From the NCBI GenBank assembly GCA_031404455.1, contig JANNHP010000324.1, positions 1 through 6,204 on the forward strand: a DNA stretch of 6,204 nt, read 5' to 3'. This document shows positions 4,989 through 6,204 of the stretch, piece by piece; the stretch's first letter is position 1, and every line of letters starts with the position of its first letter. A model generated the notes under the pieces. That model saw only the letters and a program-made list of their open reading frames with translations, did no database searches and was not told the origin of the DNA. A program made the position numbers and the translations under genes. Source of the DNA: JANNHP01 sp031404455. GTDB taxonomy: Bacteria > Planctomycetota > JAJSAM01 > JAJVHW01.

Positions 4989-6204
4989 ATGTCCGCAACT
5001 CAGTCGGTTCGTCGCGTGCTGCTCGGTCTCGCCGCGGCCTGCGCCGCGTTCCTCGGAGCCGCGCCCGCGGGCGCAGCCGGGTCCTCGGGCGTCCCGGCCG
5101 GCGCGAAGGCGTACGTGCCGGTTGACGAAGGGACTCTCGCGGTCGTCGACCTGACGACGATGACCACGATCAAGACACTGACCCTCGGCTCCGAGCCGCG
5201 GGGACTCGATTCCTCCCCGGACCAGGCGTTCGTCTACGTAGCCAACAGCGCCGGTTCCATCGTGGTCGGCGAGATCGCGTCCGGCAGCGTCTCCGTCATC
5301 GACACGGCGACCGACGTCGTGGTGACGACCGTCGTGCTCTCGAGGTCCGGCCCCTACGACTGCGCCGTCACGCCGGACGGCCTTCGAGTGTACGTCGCGT
5401 GCAACACCGGGTTCGTCTGCGTGATCGACACGGCGACGAACACGCAGACCGGCACGATCACCCTGTCGGGTTCCAACGCCGAGTCGCTCGCCATCTCCCC
5501 GGACGGAACCAAGGTCTACGTGGCGAACCGCAGCTCGGCCACGATCGACGTGATCGACACGGCGACGAACACGCTGGTCGGCTCGCCGATCATCGTGGAC
5601 TCGCCCCCGCGCGACGTCGCGTTCTCGGCCGACGGCACGAAGGCCATCGTCGTGAGCGACAACGCCCCCGAGATCATCGACGTCGCGACCGCCACGGTCA
5701 CGGCCACGCTCGAGGACATCGGCGGCCAGCGCCACGTCACGGTCGTCGGCACCATCGCCTACGTCACGAACCTCAGCTTCTCGCCGCCGCAGAACGGAAC
5801 CGAGGCCGGGAAGCTCCCCGCGACGCCCGGACTCGGTTCGATCGACATCTACGATCTCTCGGGCGTGGGCTACGTGGAGTCGATCGCGGCCGGCGTGCTC
5901 GAGCCCTACGGCATCGACTCGTTCCCCGACGGGACCTGCGCCTTCGTCACGTCGAAGAACGACGACCACCTCGGCGCGGTGGACCTCACGAACCTCGAGC
6001 CCACGGGCAACGAAGCCAACACCGGCGGCACGTCGCGCTCGGTCGCGGTGGTCGCCCCGGTCGAGATCGTCGACTCGTTCTTCCTGCCGAAGAAGGTGGC
6101 CTACAAGAAGAACGCCGGTGCCCCGGCGCAGAGCGTCTTCAAGGCTTCCGGCTTCTTCGACACCGGCTCGAAGGTCGTCGATCTCACGGCCGCGGCGACT
6201 CTCT
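4989..6204 (+). CDS. Secreted YVTN-type beta-propeller protein (C-terminus beyond window)
   Basis: 405 codons are open from the ATG at 4989 to the window edge. The N-terminus has R8-R9, a hydrophobic core at residues 10-25 and an A-G-A site at 27-29, giving a Sec signal peptide probably cut near residue 29. C18 follows LAAA and could be read as a lipobox, but the hydrophobic core runs past it. Residues about 38-355 hold six or seven propeller blades with the YVTN signature: SPDQAFVYVAN (76-86), TPDGLRVYVACN (128-139), SPDGTKVYVAN (170-180) and VIDTAT at 103-108, 145-150 and 188-193. After residue 356 a new module starts, with VDSFFLPKKVAYKKNAG (361-377) and ASGFFDTGSKVVDLTAAATL (386-405), and runs off the edge. 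Such propellers usually bind partners or sit at the cell surface; the role here is unknown. Confidence 0.88.
   Translation, partial: MSATQSVRRVLLGLAAACAAFLGAAPAGAAGSSGVPAGAKAYVPVDEGTLAVVDLTTMTTIKTLTLGSEPRGLDSSPDQAFVYVANSAGSIVVGEIASGSVSVIDTATDVVVTTVVLSRSGPYDCAVTPDGLRVYVACNTGFVCVIDTATNTQTGTITLSGSNAESLAISPDGTKVYVANRSSATIDVIDTATNTLVGSPIIVDSPPRDVAFSADGTKAIVVSDNAPEIIDVATATVTATLEDIGGQRHVTVVGTIAYVTNLSFSPPQNGTEAGKLPATPGLGSIDIYDLSGVGYVESIAAGVLEPYGIDSFPDGTCAFVTSKNDDHLGAVDLTNLEPTGNEANTGGTSRSVAVVAPVEIVDSFFLPKKVAYKKNAGAPAQSVFKASGFFDTGSKVVDLTAAATL
5420..5445 (+). repeat. 26-nt repeat inside the beta-propeller gene, copy 1
   Basis: Identical to 5549-5574, 129 nt (43 codons) further on, which is one propeller blade. 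It encodes the VIDTATNT strand. A shorter, diverged copy lies at 5295-5312, 126 nt upstream. It reflects blade duplication within the gene, not a mobile repeat. Confidence 0.7.
5549..5574 (+). repeat. 26-nt repeat inside the beta-propeller gene, copy 2
   Basis: Exact second copy of 5420-5445, in the same reading frame and encoding the same VIDTATNT strand of the following blade. Confidence 0.7.

Noticed and set aside
4986..5969. 327-codon open frame on the minus strand opposite the propeller gene
   Set aside because: Its RRRVDHVDR-like repeats are the mirror of the propeller's repeated Val-Ile-Asp-Thr codons. The plus-strand frame has a signal peptide, ribosome site and clear domain.

Overview
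The window is GC-rich throughout, with strongly G/C-biased third codon positions and long open antisense frames. It looks like a chromosomal stretch of a GC-rich, non-model bacterium, possibly from an uncultivated lineage. The gene mix is a selenocysteine synthase, a type III glutamine synthetase and an exported YVTN-type beta-propeller. This would fit Acidobacteriota, Myxococcota, Planctomycetota or Eisenbacteria-like groups, but the sequence alone does not fix the phylum. No transposase, phage gene, CRISPR array, rRNA or tRNA was seen.

Layout. Four genes lie on the minus strand, read right to left: a type III glutamine synthetase (2604-4823), a histidine-phosphatase-superfamily protein (1669-2292), selA (185-1570), and the first 62 codons of a membrane protein (1-188) whose GTG start overlaps the selA stop. 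A 165-bp divergent intergenic region (4824-4988) separates the glutamine synthetase from a plus-strand gene (4989 to the window end) for a secreted beta-propeller protein, which is cut by the window edge.

The 311-bp gap between the glutamine synthetase and the phosphatase holds the most structured DNA in the window. A 23-bp near-perfect inverted repeat with a 3-nt spacer starts exactly at the glutamine synthetase stop codon. Two tandem 11-bp perfect hairpins follow, each with a 3-nt loop; they share a design and differ by a compensated base pair. There is also a smaller 6-bp triloop hairpin and a pair of 11-bp direct repeats. None of these hairpins is followed by a T-tract on the minus strand.

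How the genes work together. The glutamine synthetase assimilates ammonium, and SelA makes selenocysteinyl-tRNA. The phosphatase has no clear functional link to either. The only tight coupling visible is selA with the downstream membrane gene (4-base overlap). I see no convincing new multi-gene system. The items most worth a second look are the intergenic hairpin cluster, the non-canonical T-H-C-E active-site motif of the phosphatase, the C-terminal module of the beta-propeller protein, and the unidentified membrane gene coupled to selA.
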